A stretch of 5,563 bases of DNA from an uncultured Candidatus Competibacteraceae bacterium (lineage in GTDB: Bacteria > Pseudomonadota > Gammaproteobacteria > Competibacterales > Competibacteraceae), in NCBI GenBank assembly GCA_937960715.1, contig CALGOO010000113.1, forward strand, positions 1 to 5,563, written 5' to 3'. The notes under the pieces were generated by a model. That model did not search any database. It had not been told where the DNA came from and saw nothing but the letters and a program-made list of their open reading frames with translations. Shown in pieces: positions 1 through 5,563 of the stretch. Within the stretch, counting starts at the first letter, position 1. Each line of letters opens with the position of its first letter. The position numbers and the translations under genes were made by a program.

Positions 1-166
1 CCAGCGGCGTGCCGCTGCCCACCATCCGCAAGATTTTGTACTGGGGAGCGGCGCCACCCTGCACCGGGACGGAGCAAGTATCGGTCGCGTAGCTGCGGTC
101 AGCCTGGGCGGGCGCGACGCCGGCGGCGAACACCCCCAGCCCGCACAGGAGCAGCCAGCGCTTCAC
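1..166 (-). CDS. Exported SH3-domain protein, YgiM/TIGR04211 type (C-terminal part outside window)
   Basis: Only the first 55 codons are present; the gene continues past the left edge. Translation from the GTG at 166-164 gives a classic Sec signal peptide: MKR, a hydrophobic stretch (WLLLCGLGVFAAGVA), then a likely signal-peptidase I site after PAQA at residue 22. The mature part begins DRSYATDTCSVPVQGGAAPQ and continues YKILRMVGSGTPL. This fits the opening strands of the bacterial SH3 domain in the gammaproteobacterial TIGR04211 family (E. coli YgiM), whose pattern is Y-V-T-D ... R-x-G-P-x-x-x-Y-x-I-L-R-x-L-x-S-G-T-P-L. Family members usually have the exported SH3 domain, a coiled coil and a C-terminal membrane anchor; those parts cannot be seen here. 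Function is poorly defined and probably cell-envelope related. The usual R-S-G-P of the SH3 loop reads Q-G-G-A here. The start is GTG with no strong ribosome-binding site, and I saw no better in-frame ATG. It lies in the same direction as the EF-G-like gene, 228 bases downstream of it. Confidence 0.72.
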   Translation of the reverse strand, partial: MKRWLLLCGLGVFAAGVAPAQADRSYATDTCSVPVQGGAAPQYKILRMVGSGTPL

Positions 167-394
167 GCGAACACCCGCCGAGGTCCGCGATGCGCGGCCA
201 AACCGCGAGAATCGGCGGCGAGCCGCATCGAAATCGATCCGTTCCGCGCTGGCGCATCTCCCCCAATGCGCCCGCCGGCTTGAGCGTTGTCAGCGCAAAG
301 GCCGTCATTCGCCACGATGGCTCCTCCATGGGTCAAGTGAAGTATGGACGCGGTAATTGCGCGCGTCTCGCGGTCCAGGTTGTCTTTCGCCGCT

Positions 395-2452
395 TCAGAC
401 CACATCGAAACGGTCGAAGGTCATGCTGAACTGACCGCGCCCCCGCGTCATGCCGCGCAGATCGGTGATATAGCCCAGCAGTCGATCCAGGGCGCAGTCA
501 CAATGAATGATGGTCATCTCGCCCAGCGTCGTCGTGTCCCGGATCACAGCCCGCCGCGCCTGCAAATCACCGATGACGGCGCCGACATCGCTTTCCGGCG
601 CCACTACCTCGGTCGCCATGATCGGCCGCATGACCAAACTTCCGGCCCGCGCAACCGCCTTGCGCGCGGCTTCCGCTACCACCACCCGCAGCGCGCGCGG
701 GCTGGACAGCGCGCCGAACAGTTCCACTTCCAGCACTCGCACCGCCAAATCCTGCAAGGGCGCACCGACCGCGGGGCCGCTATCGAGCACGTCGCCGGCG
801 CCACCCGTCACGGCCTCCCGTTGCGCCGGATTCAATTCCACGCCTTCCGGCTTAAGGCGCGGCTCGGCGAGCACGGTGACACCCGCTCCCCGCGGCAGCG
901 GCTCCACCACCACCCGCGCCCAGGCTTTCAGTTCCAGCCGCTTGCCATCCGCTTGCTCGATCTGGCGATGGAACAGATTCTCGGCCCCGGCGGTCCGAGC
1001 GACGGTTTCGCGCAATACCACGTTGGGGTTGCCGACCCGGACGTTGACGCCGAATTCCCGCCGCAGCCGCTCACCCGCGATCTGCAAGTGCAACTCGCCC
1101 ATGCCCCGCAACACCCGCTGGCCGGTTTCCCGGTCTTCCTCGACCCGCAGGGTCGGATCCTCCTGCTGCAGCTTATCCAGCGCCTCCAACAACTTTTCCT
1201 CGTCGGCGCTGGACTGCGGCTCGACGGCCAGGCCCAGCACCGGCGCGCGGGTCTCGATGCGCTCCAGCCACAGCGGATGACCCGGCGCGCACAGGGTGTC
1301 GCCAGTGGTCGCCCAGCGCAGTCCGGCCAGCAGCACGATTTGACCGGCGGTCGCCTGGCCCAGCCGGGTCTTGTGATTGGCGTCCACCTCGAACAGTCGC
1401 GCCACCCGTTCCTGCCGCAAGGTTCCATTCGGACCGGGAATCGCCACCTCGTCGCCAGGTTTTAGAACCCCTCGATACAGCCGGGCGAACACATGACGGC
1501 GACCCTCCCACATTTGCACCTTGAACGCCAGCGCCGCCAGCGGTCCGTCCGCTTCCATCGCCACCGCTTCCTCGCCACCGCCGGGCTGGTGCGCCAGACT
1601 CGGCGGCCGCTCGGTCGGGGCCGGCAAAAACCTCACCACCCCGTCCAACAACGGCTGCACGCCCTGATTGCGCAGGGCGCTGCCGACGAAACAAGGGCAG
1701 ATCTTTCCGGCCAGCGTGGCCTGGCGCAGCGCCGCCCAGACAGCCTCCGGGTCCGGCTCCTCTTCCGCCAACACCTGTTCGGCCAGGGCATCGTCCATCT
1801 CCGCCGCCGCCAGCAGCAGGCTTTCCCGCCACGGCCGCGCCCATTTCCAGTTCGCCCCGTCGCAGGGCGCAACCTCCACCCGCTCGCCCTTTTCGCCGGC
1901 GAACCGCAGCCGGGTCTTGTCGATTAGGTGAATGACCGAACCGTCGTAGTCGGGCGATGGCACGGTGACCGCCACCGGCTCCACCGCCAGCCGTTCACGC
2001 ACCGTCATCAGGGCGCGGGCGAAATCGGCGCCAGGTCGATCCAGCTTGTTGACGAAGAACAACGCGGGCAAGCGAAACCGGGTGCGCTGGCGCCAGACGG
2101 TTTCGGTCTGCGGCTCCACCCCGCGCACCCCGTCCAGCACGATCACGCAGCCGTCCAGCACCCGCATCGAGCGCTCGACCTCGATGGTGAAATCCACATG
2201 GCCCGGGGTGTCGATCAGTTGAATCCGATGCTCACGCCAGGGTAGTTGAGTCACGGCGGCGGTGATGGTGATGCCGTGCGCCTGCTCCTCGACCTGGTAG
2301 TCCATGTGGGCCGCGCCCTCGTGGACCTCGCCGATCTTGTGAGAGGCGCCCGCGTAGTACAGCATCCGCTCGGTCAGGGTGGTCTTGCCGGCGTCCACGT
2401 GCGCGGCGACGCCGATATTGCGCACTCGCGCCAGGTCTGAATCCTTGGCCAT
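395..2452 (-). CDS. EF-G-like translational GTPase (FusA family), divergent domain IV
   Basis: A 685-residue cytoplasmic GTPase of the elongation factor G family, slightly shorter than housekeeping EF-G (about 690-705). The G domain is intact: P-loop AHVDAGKTT (17-25), switch I HGITIT (59-64), switch II DTPGHVDF (81-88) with catalytic His85, NKLDRPGAD (135-143) and GSALRNQGVQ (257-266). Domain II begins near GPLAALAFKV (303-312). Domain III carries PVLGLAVEP, LQQEDPTLRV and the signature GMGELHLQI (450-458). Domain V has RPIMATEVVAPE (609-620), VIGDLQARR and TDLRGMTRGRGQFSMTFD (663-680). Domain IV (about 485-600) is unusual. The QSGGRGQYG motif is absent, VVVEPLPRGAGV (514-525) resembles Tet(M)/Tet(O), and the tip loop is about four residues short and lacks the conserved YHDVDSSE with its His. 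The switch I Arg is His. The start at 2452 is chosen because MAKDSDLARVRNIG matches the family N terminus; a longer open frame reaches 3058 but lies over the DUF1015 gene. The ribosome-binding site is weak (GTGAGTGAGCCC before ATG), so translational coupling to DUF1015 is likely. Probably a paralogue of true EF-G, acting on the ribosome; the exact step is unknown. Confidence 0.93.
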   Translation of the reverse strand: MAKDSDLARVRNIGVAAHVDAGKTTLTERMLYYAGASHKIGEVHEGAAHMDYQVEEQAHGITITAAVTQLPWREHRIQLIDTPGHVDFTIEVERSMRVLDGCVIVLDGVRGVEPQTETVWRQRTRFRLPALFFVNKLDRPGADFARALMTVRERLAVEPVAVTVPSPDYDGSVIHLIDKTRLRFAGEKGERVEVAPCDGANWKWARPWRESLLLAAAEMDDALAEQVLAEEEPDPEAVWAALRQATLAGKICPCFVGSALRNQGVQPLLDGVVRFLPAPTERPPSLAHQPGGGEEAVAMEADGPLAALAFKVQMWEGRRHVFARLYRGVLKPGDEVAIPGPNGTLRQERVARLFEVDANHKTRLGQATAGQIVLLAGLRWATTGDTLCAPGHPLWLERIETRAPVLGLAVEPQSSADEEKLLEALDKLQQEDPTLRVEEDRETGQRVLRGMGELHLQIAGERLRREFGVNVRVGNPNVVLRETVARTAGAENLFHRQIEQADGKRLELKAWARVVVEPLPRGAGVTVLAEPRLKPEGVELNPAQREAVTGGAGDVLDSGPAVGAPLQDLAVRVLEVELFGALSSPRALRVVVAEAARKAVARAGSLVMRPIMATEVVAPESDVGAVIGDLQARRAVIRDTTTLGEMTIIHCDCALDRLLGYITDLRGMTRGRGQFSMTFDRFDVV

Positions 2453-2460
2453 GGGCTCAC

Positions 2461-3804
2461 TCACGCGATGCGCCGACACTCCAGATAGAACCGCTTCTCG
2501 TCGGCTTCGCCCATCGAGAAGGTCTTGCGGGGCAACACACCGTCGCGGATGATGGTGCGGAAGAAATCCTCCTTGGCCAGCGCCGGCAGGTAAAAACCGA
2601 TGTTGCCAGGTTGCGCGCCGAGTTGCGCCAACGTGTCCTCGCCGTGGATGTAGTCGAGCCGCGCGCCGGGCTGGCTCGGCAGATACTGATCCAGAAACGC
2701 TTGCAGGCCGGCGACCGGCAAGGTCAGGCGTGGTTGACCGACAGTCAATACGCCGTGACGATTCTCGCTGACGAACGCGACGGCGTGGCGGCCAGGCGAC
2801 CGTTGCACTTCCCGCCACGCCTGTCGGGCCGCTTCCCAGGACGGGTAATCGAGCACCGCCGGCGTCGAGCCTTGCGCCGCGAAAAAAGCCGTCAGCGCCG
2901 TCAACAATCGGGCGGGATCGACGTTGAACGCCACCCGATGAATCGCCTCGAATTCCAGCCCCTCGTCGTGGAGATTGACCAGCTCGACCAGGGCGTGGCG
3001 GGCCGGATGGTTCATGATGGCCGCTGGATCGGGCGCGGCGCGCTTGAGGTTTTCCCAAATGACCTTGGCGGTGGCGAAGGAATGATTGCCGTCGCCCATG
3101 GCGTACAACAACACCGGCTCGTCGCTGACCCTATAGCGGGCGTTGAAGGCCGCTGGGTTCGCCAGCCGCGTCAACTGCTCGATGACCCATTGAATCAACA
3201 TCGGATGTTCGACTCGCCAGCCGCGCACTCGACCGCCGCCCAGCATCAGCGGAAAGTCGTACAGACTCTCCAGCGGCTCGGCGAACAGGGGGTCGATCAC
3301 CGCGTGCTCCGGATCGTCGATCAGCACCATGACGTGCGGCAGCTCCAGCGACGCGCCCTCGCGCACCTGGATGCGCGGCGGCAGGCGCTCCAGAATGGTG
3401 TCCTCGGTGGGACGAATCAGGGTCTTGGCGCCCGGGTTGAAATCGTAATGCTCCAAATCCAACGCCACCATCAGACCCTTGCGCGTCCGGCCCCGCGCCG
3501 TCTCCCGCTCCACCCGCACCAGGCCGGGCGGCTGCGGAACCAGGATGCCATCGGCCAGATAACGACGCATGGCCTCCTGAATGGCCGCGATTCGTTGTGC
3601 TTCGTCGGCCGCGCCCAGATAGACCTCCGGCAAAATCAGCCGCAACGTGGACGGCGCATCGCCCACCAGGGCCTCCGCCCGCGCCCAGTAATCCGGTTGC
3701 GAGGTGTATTGATCGCAGGCGACCACCGCCCATTGGCTCGGATCCTCGCCGGCTCGAGGCAAAAGCAGCGACGGGATCTGCAAACCGATTCCAGCGAAAT
3801 TCAT
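2461..3804 (-). CDS. DUF1015 family protein (COG4198-like)
   Basis: A complete 447-residue cytoplasmic protein of the DUF1015 family (Pfam PF06245), with no signal peptide or membrane segment. Recognisable blocks in order, numbered from the chosen start: near the N terminus IGLQIPSLLLP and VVACDQYTSQPDYW; IRPTEDTILERLPPR (about 130-144); ELPHVMVLIDDPEH; the most conserved motif MGDGNHSFATAK (236-247); HPARHALVELVNLHDEGLEF (266-285); and the C-terminal RKTFSMGEADEKRFYLECRR (426-445). Biochemical function is not established. The DGNH block recalls the D-G-x-H-R motif of ParB/sulfiredoxin-fold proteins such as archaeal free-serine kinase, so a nucleotide-dependent activity is conceivable, but that is inference. 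Two start codons compete, at 3813 and 3804. The second is preferred because the GGAG at 3816-3819 sits only 2 nt from the first ATG but 11 nt from the second, and MNFAGIGLQIP resembles how I recall family members beginning. The gene stops 8 bases before the EF-G-like gene, indicating a two-gene operon. Confidence 0.9.
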   Translation of the reverse strand: MNFAGIGLQIPSLLLPRAGEDPSQWAVVACDQYTSQPDYWARAEALVGDAPSTLRLILPEVYLGAADEAQRIAAIQEAMRRYLADGILVPQPPGLVRVERETARGRTRKGLMVALDLEHYDFNPGAKTLIRPTEDTILERLPPRIQVREGASLELPHVMVLIDDPEHAVIDPLFAEPLESLYDFPLMLGGGRVRGWRVEHPMLIQWVIEQLTRLANPAAFNARYRVSDEPVLLYAMGDGNHSFATAKVIWENLKRAAPDPAAIMNHPARHALVELVNLHDEGLEFEAIHRVAFNVDPARLLTALTAFFAAQGSTPAVLDYPSWEAARQAWREVQRSPGRHAVAFVSENRHGVLTVGQPRLTLPVAGLQAFLDQYLPSQPGARLDYIHGEDTLAQLGAQPGNIGFYLPALAKEDFFRTIIRDGVLPRKTFSMGEADEKRFYLECRRIA

Positions 3805-3813
3805 CAACGGCAT

Positions 3814-3819
3814 CTCTCC
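3814..3819 (-). promoter_or_regulatory. Ribosome-binding site of the DUF1015 gene
   Basis: On the minus strand this reads GGAGAG. It directly abuts the ATG at 3813, too close for normal initiation there. It lies 9 nt (11 nt from the GGAG core) before the ATG at 3804. The spacing is why the downstream start is preferred, although 11 nt is at the long end of the usual range. Confidence 0.5.
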
Positions 3820-3839
3820 AGTGGCTGGCGCGGGCGGGC

Positions 3840-3858
3840 GCGCCGGAAAAACCGGCGC
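3840..3858. repeat. Perfect 7-bp inverted repeat with A5/T5 loop in the divergent intergenic region
   Basis: GCGCCGG (3840-3846), AAAAA, then CCGGCGC (3852-3858): a perfect, very GC-rich palindrome with a five-base loop. It lies 27 bases beyond the DUF1015 first ATG, between divergently transcribed genes, so a termination role for a flanking gene is unlikely. In a leftward transcript it would form a stable hairpin in the DUF1015 leader. As DNA it could be an operator for a dimeric regulator. The role is unproven; only the structure is seen. Confidence 0.5.
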
Positions 3859-3891
3859 AAGCTTAACAAAAAACGAGCGGCGCGCTCACCA

Positions 3892-3921
3892 TCGGCAACG
3901 CAGTCGGCCATGACATACAAT
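3892..3921 (+). promoter_or_regulatory. Candidate sigma-70 promoter for the envelope protein gene
   Basis: A -10 box TACAAT (3916-3921, one mismatch to consensus) is preceded after an 18-base spacer by a -35-like TCGGCA (3892-3897, four of six matches). Transcription would begin near 3928. That leaves the ATG at 3956 usable but places the alternative ATG at 3920 inside the promoter. The -35 box is weak, so this is a suggestion from pattern only. Confidence 0.3.
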
Positions 3922-3955
3922 GAATCCATCAACCAGGCTCACCGGGTATCCATTC

Positions 3956-5290
3956 ATGCGCAAGCTGCTGAGTATCGTCATCGCCATCGTCGCCGTTGCG
4001 ATCCTGTTGGGTGTCGGCGCCATCGGCTATCTCTGGTACAGCACCAAACAGGAGGTGGATCGCCTCGTCACGGCAGCCAAACCCTTCGCCGAAATCAGCT
4101 ACGGCGGCATCGACGTATCCCCAGCCGGATCGATGGGCGTCAACCGACTGCGGATCAGACCCGTCATCGTCAACGACTCCATCTCCATCGGCGCCATTCG
4201 ACTCAACACTCCCAACTTCCTGGCCTTGCTCAATGTCCGCTGGCAATTGAGTCAGAACCAGTTGCCGGAAGCGTTGGCTCTGTCGTTCCAGGATTTCGAG
4301 CTGTCGCTGAGCGGCGGCATTCTCGGTGTCGATCCCGCTGGCCACGCCGATGAAAGCTCGCCGTTCGACCATCTGGACGCGCTGGGCTGTGGGCCGATCA
4401 CCGCGTTCGGCGCCCCCGAATGGCGGGAAATGGGCTACGACCGCTTCCTCGGCAATGTGGAAATCGGCTATCGCATCGATTCCAAGAACAACCTGCTGGA
4501 GCTGCGCGTCGACAGCGACATGCGAGACTGGGCGACGCTGAACCTGAGTATCGGCCTGGCCCTGACCAAACCGCCGAAGTCGTTGATGGAACTGCCCCTC
4601 TCGCTCACGCCCAAGCTCGCCAAGCTGAGCTTCATGTTGCGGGACGACGGCCTCAACCAGCGCCGGAACGCCTACTGCGCCGCCAAGGCCGGCAAACCTC
4701 TGCCCGAGTATCTCGCCGATCATGTCCAGCGGGTGGTCGAGCGCCTGCGCGCCAACGGTGTCATTCTGGGGCCTGGCTTGATTGCCGCTTACCAAAGCTA
4801 TCTGACCGAAGGAAGCGCCCTGACCATCACGGCCGCTCCCCCCGCGCCCATCAACCCCGCCGAGTTGCATGAATACGCTCCCGCCGACATCGTCAAGCTG
4901 CTTGGACTCAGGGTGAAGGTGAACGAAGTCGCGGTTACCGACCTTGCCGTCGACTGGAACGCCGCCGCAATCACCAAGGCGCTGAACATCAAAACGAAGC
5001 CTGAATCGGAACCGGAACTGGAACCGCAGACCGCGTCGGCGCCGCCTCCGTCTCCGCCCTCCACCGCGATCAAAAAAATCCACCCGACCTATCACCCCAT
5101 TTCAGTTGGCGAACTCGGCCAACATGCCGGCAAGATCGTGAAGCTGCGCACTGCGAGCGGCGCGCAGTATCGCGGCCAACTACACAGCGCCACGGAAGAT
5201 TTTATCCACATCACGGTGCGCAAATCCGGCGGCAGCGCGGTGCTTTCCCTGCGCACCCACGACATCACCGTGACGGAGGTGTTGTACTGA
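3956..5290 (+). CDS. Conserved hypothetical membrane-anchored envelope protein with C-terminal Sm-like domain
   Basis: I do not recognise a named gene. The 444-residue product starts MRKLLS, followed by one transmembrane helix (about 5-28, IVIAIVAVAILLGVGAIGYL) and then charged sequence. This predicts a signal anchor with the bulk of the protein in the periplasm. Residues 40-345 look like a mixed beta-rich domain, with blocks such as FAEISYGGIDVSPAGSMGVN and IRPVIVNDSISIGAIRL and later LPEALALSFQDFELSLSGG; the feel is AsmA/DUF945-like, but I cannot assign a family. It has only two cysteines, C145 and C241, which could form a disulfide. A Glu/Pro-rich linker follows (about 347-370, EPELEPQTASAPPPSPPS). 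The final 70 residues form a small beta domain: GKIVKLRTASGAQYRGQL, then IHITVRKSGG, then LSLRTHDITVTEVLY. Its pattern resembles the Sm1/Sm2 motifs of Sm-like (LSm) folds. The start at 3956 is preferred over ATG 3920, which adds 12 residues before the helix and overlaps the candidate promoter; neither has a strong ribosome-binding site. It is transcribed divergently from DUF1015 and appears monocistronic. Confidence 0.85.
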   Translation: MRKLLSIVIAIVAVAILLGVGAIGYLWYSTKQEVDRLVTAAKPFAEISYGGIDVSPAGSMGVNRLRIRPVIVNDSISIGAIRLNTPNFLALLNVRWQLSQNQLPEALALSFQDFELSLSGGILGVDPAGHADESSPFDHLDALGCGPITAFGAPEWREMGYDRFLGNVEIGYRIDSKNNLLELRVDSDMRDWATLNLSIGLALTKPPKSLMELPLSLTPKLAKLSFMLRDDGLNQRRNAYCAAKAGKPLPEYLADHVQRVVERLRANGVILGPGLIAAYQSYLTEGSALTITAAPPAPINPAELHEYAPADIVKLLGLRVKVNEVAVTDLAVDWNAAAITKALNIKTKPESEPELEPQTASAPPPSPPSTAIKKIHPTYHPISVGELGQHAGKIVKLRTASGAQYRGQLHSATEDFIHITVRKSGGSAVLSLRTHDITVTEVLY

Positions 5291-5388
5291 CGGGCGGCGG
5301 GTTTGGCCTGCCTCATGCACTCAAGATAGCCAATTTGGCGGTTTTCGATTTGTCACCGTTCATATCCCCTGGTGGTTTCGCCCCGCAT

Positions 5389-5481
5389 CGATGAGTTTCG
5401 CTACGCTCAACCCATCCTACGAAAAACCATCCTACGAAAAAAATGGGTTGTAGGATGGGTTGAGCGTAGCGAAACCCATCG
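5389..5481. repeat. Long palindromic intergenic repeat (32-bp arms, 29-base centre)
   Basis: The left arm 5389-5420 and right arm 5450-5481 are reverse complements over 32 positions with one mismatch (A5394 opposite C5476). The right arm reads GTAGGATGGGTTGAGC, then GTAGCGAAACCCATCG. This motif is one I recall as a dispersed repeat between genes of many environmental gammaproteobacteria, where it often yields false small proteins containing WVERSETH. Its arrangement suggests a REP/MITE-like non-autonomous element. It begins 98 bases after the stop of the envelope gene. The transcript would fold into a very stable stem, but no T-run follows, so it is not a standard intrinsic terminator. No transposase is present in the window. 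Confidence 0.8.
5412..5441 (+). repeat. Tandem 15-bp duplication inside the palindrome
   Basis: CCATCCTACGAAAAA occurs twice head to tail, at 5412-5426 and 5427-5441. The first copy spans the inner end of the left arm and the start of the centre. On the other side ATGGGTTG is repeated at 5443-5450 and 5455-5462. These short repeats suggest the element grew by slippage or by nesting of a second partial copy. Confidence 0.75.
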
Positions 5482-5563
5482 CCGTACCGGACGAGAGGGG
5501 TCTGAACGCTGTCCATTACACACATCTCTAACCGGTTGATGGGAAATGGAGATCAGACGCCGA

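Noticed and set aside
346..376. Possible terminator hairpin after the EF-G-like gene (GACGCG/CGCGTC)
   Set aside because: Six-bp stem with a nine-base loop and no T-run on the transcribed side; not distinguishable from chance in GC-rich DNA.
344..1465. Long plus-strand open frame antisense to the EF-G-like gene
   Set aside because: Low-complexity His/Arg/Gln-rich translation with no domain; a byproduct of high-GC coding on the other strand, where the EF-G motifs are unambiguous.
2453..3058. 202-residue upstream extension of the EF-G-like frame
   Set aside because: It lies wholly over the DUF1015 gene, and the EF-G N terminus clearly begins at MAKDSDLARVRNIG (2452).
3920..3955. Upstream ATG of the envelope gene at 3920
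   Set aside because: No ribosome-binding site, and it overlaps the candidate -10 box; the start at 3956 puts the helix right at the N terminus.
2611..4353. 580-residue plus-strand open frame
   Set aside because: It runs antisense to DUF1015 and then out of frame through the envelope gene, and has no recognisable domain.
3929..5095. 388-residue minus-strand open frame
   Set aside because: Antisense shadow of the envelope gene, which has a proper membrane anchor and plausible domains in the plus frame.
5329..5339. GCCAATTTGGC palindrome after the envelope gene
   Set aside because: The symmetric arms leave a one-base loop, and the sequence is too short to call an operator or terminator.
5412..5441. 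Short tandem repeat considered as a CRISPR-like array
   Set aside because: Only two adjacent 15-bp copies, no spacers and no cas genes.
5313..5525. 70-residue minus-strand open frame containing FVGWVERSETH
   Set aside because: It is generated by the palindromic repeat; this peptide is a known kind of false gene call from such repeats.
5539..5563. Possible gene start at the right edge (ATG at 5539 or 5546)
   Set aside because: Fewer than nine codons are visible, with no clear ribosome-binding site; nothing to support a call.

Overview
This high-GC window (roughly 60-65% by eye) looks like ordinary chromosomal DNA from a gammaproteobacterium. The evidence is a YgiM/TIGR04211-type exported SH3 protein, a DUF1015 gene next to an EF-G-like GTPase, and an intergenic palindromic repeat of a kind I recall from environmental gammaproteobacteria. 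A purple sulfur bacterium or Competibacter relative would fit, but the sequence does not settle the genus. I see no RNA genes, CRISPR array, integrase or transposase.

Layout: (1) Positions 1-166, minus strand, hold the start of an exported SH3-domain protein that runs off the left edge. (2) Positions 167-394 hold no convincing gene. A small open frame here ends in a GTGA overlap with the SH3 gene and is reported only as a finding. (3) Positions 395-2452, minus strand, encode a complete but divergent EF-G-family GTPase. (4) Positions 2461-3804, minus strand, encode a complete DUF1015 protein ending 8 bases before the GTPase start, so these two form an operon transcribed DUF1015 then GTPase. 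(5) Positions 3805-3955 are a divergent intergenic region with a perfect 7-bp hairpin and a candidate promoter for the rightward gene. (6) Positions 3956-5290, plus strand, encode a membrane-anchored envelope protein of unknown function with a small Sm-like beta domain at its C terminus. (7) Positions 5291-5563 are non-coding and dominated by a 32-bp-arm inverted repeat (5389-5481). The last 82 bases show nothing I can assign.

The two complete minus-strand genes are probably co-expressed. The GTPase keeps the whole G domain. Its domain IV has lost the conserved EF-G tip loop and looks partly like Tet(M)/Tet(O) ribosomal-protection proteins, which suggests a specialised ribosome-associated role rather than the housekeeping translocase. 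Nothing links the rightward envelope gene to them functionally. I found no clearly new multi-gene system; the best leads are the unusual GTPase with its DUF1015 partner, the membrane-anchored Sm-like protein, and the repeat.
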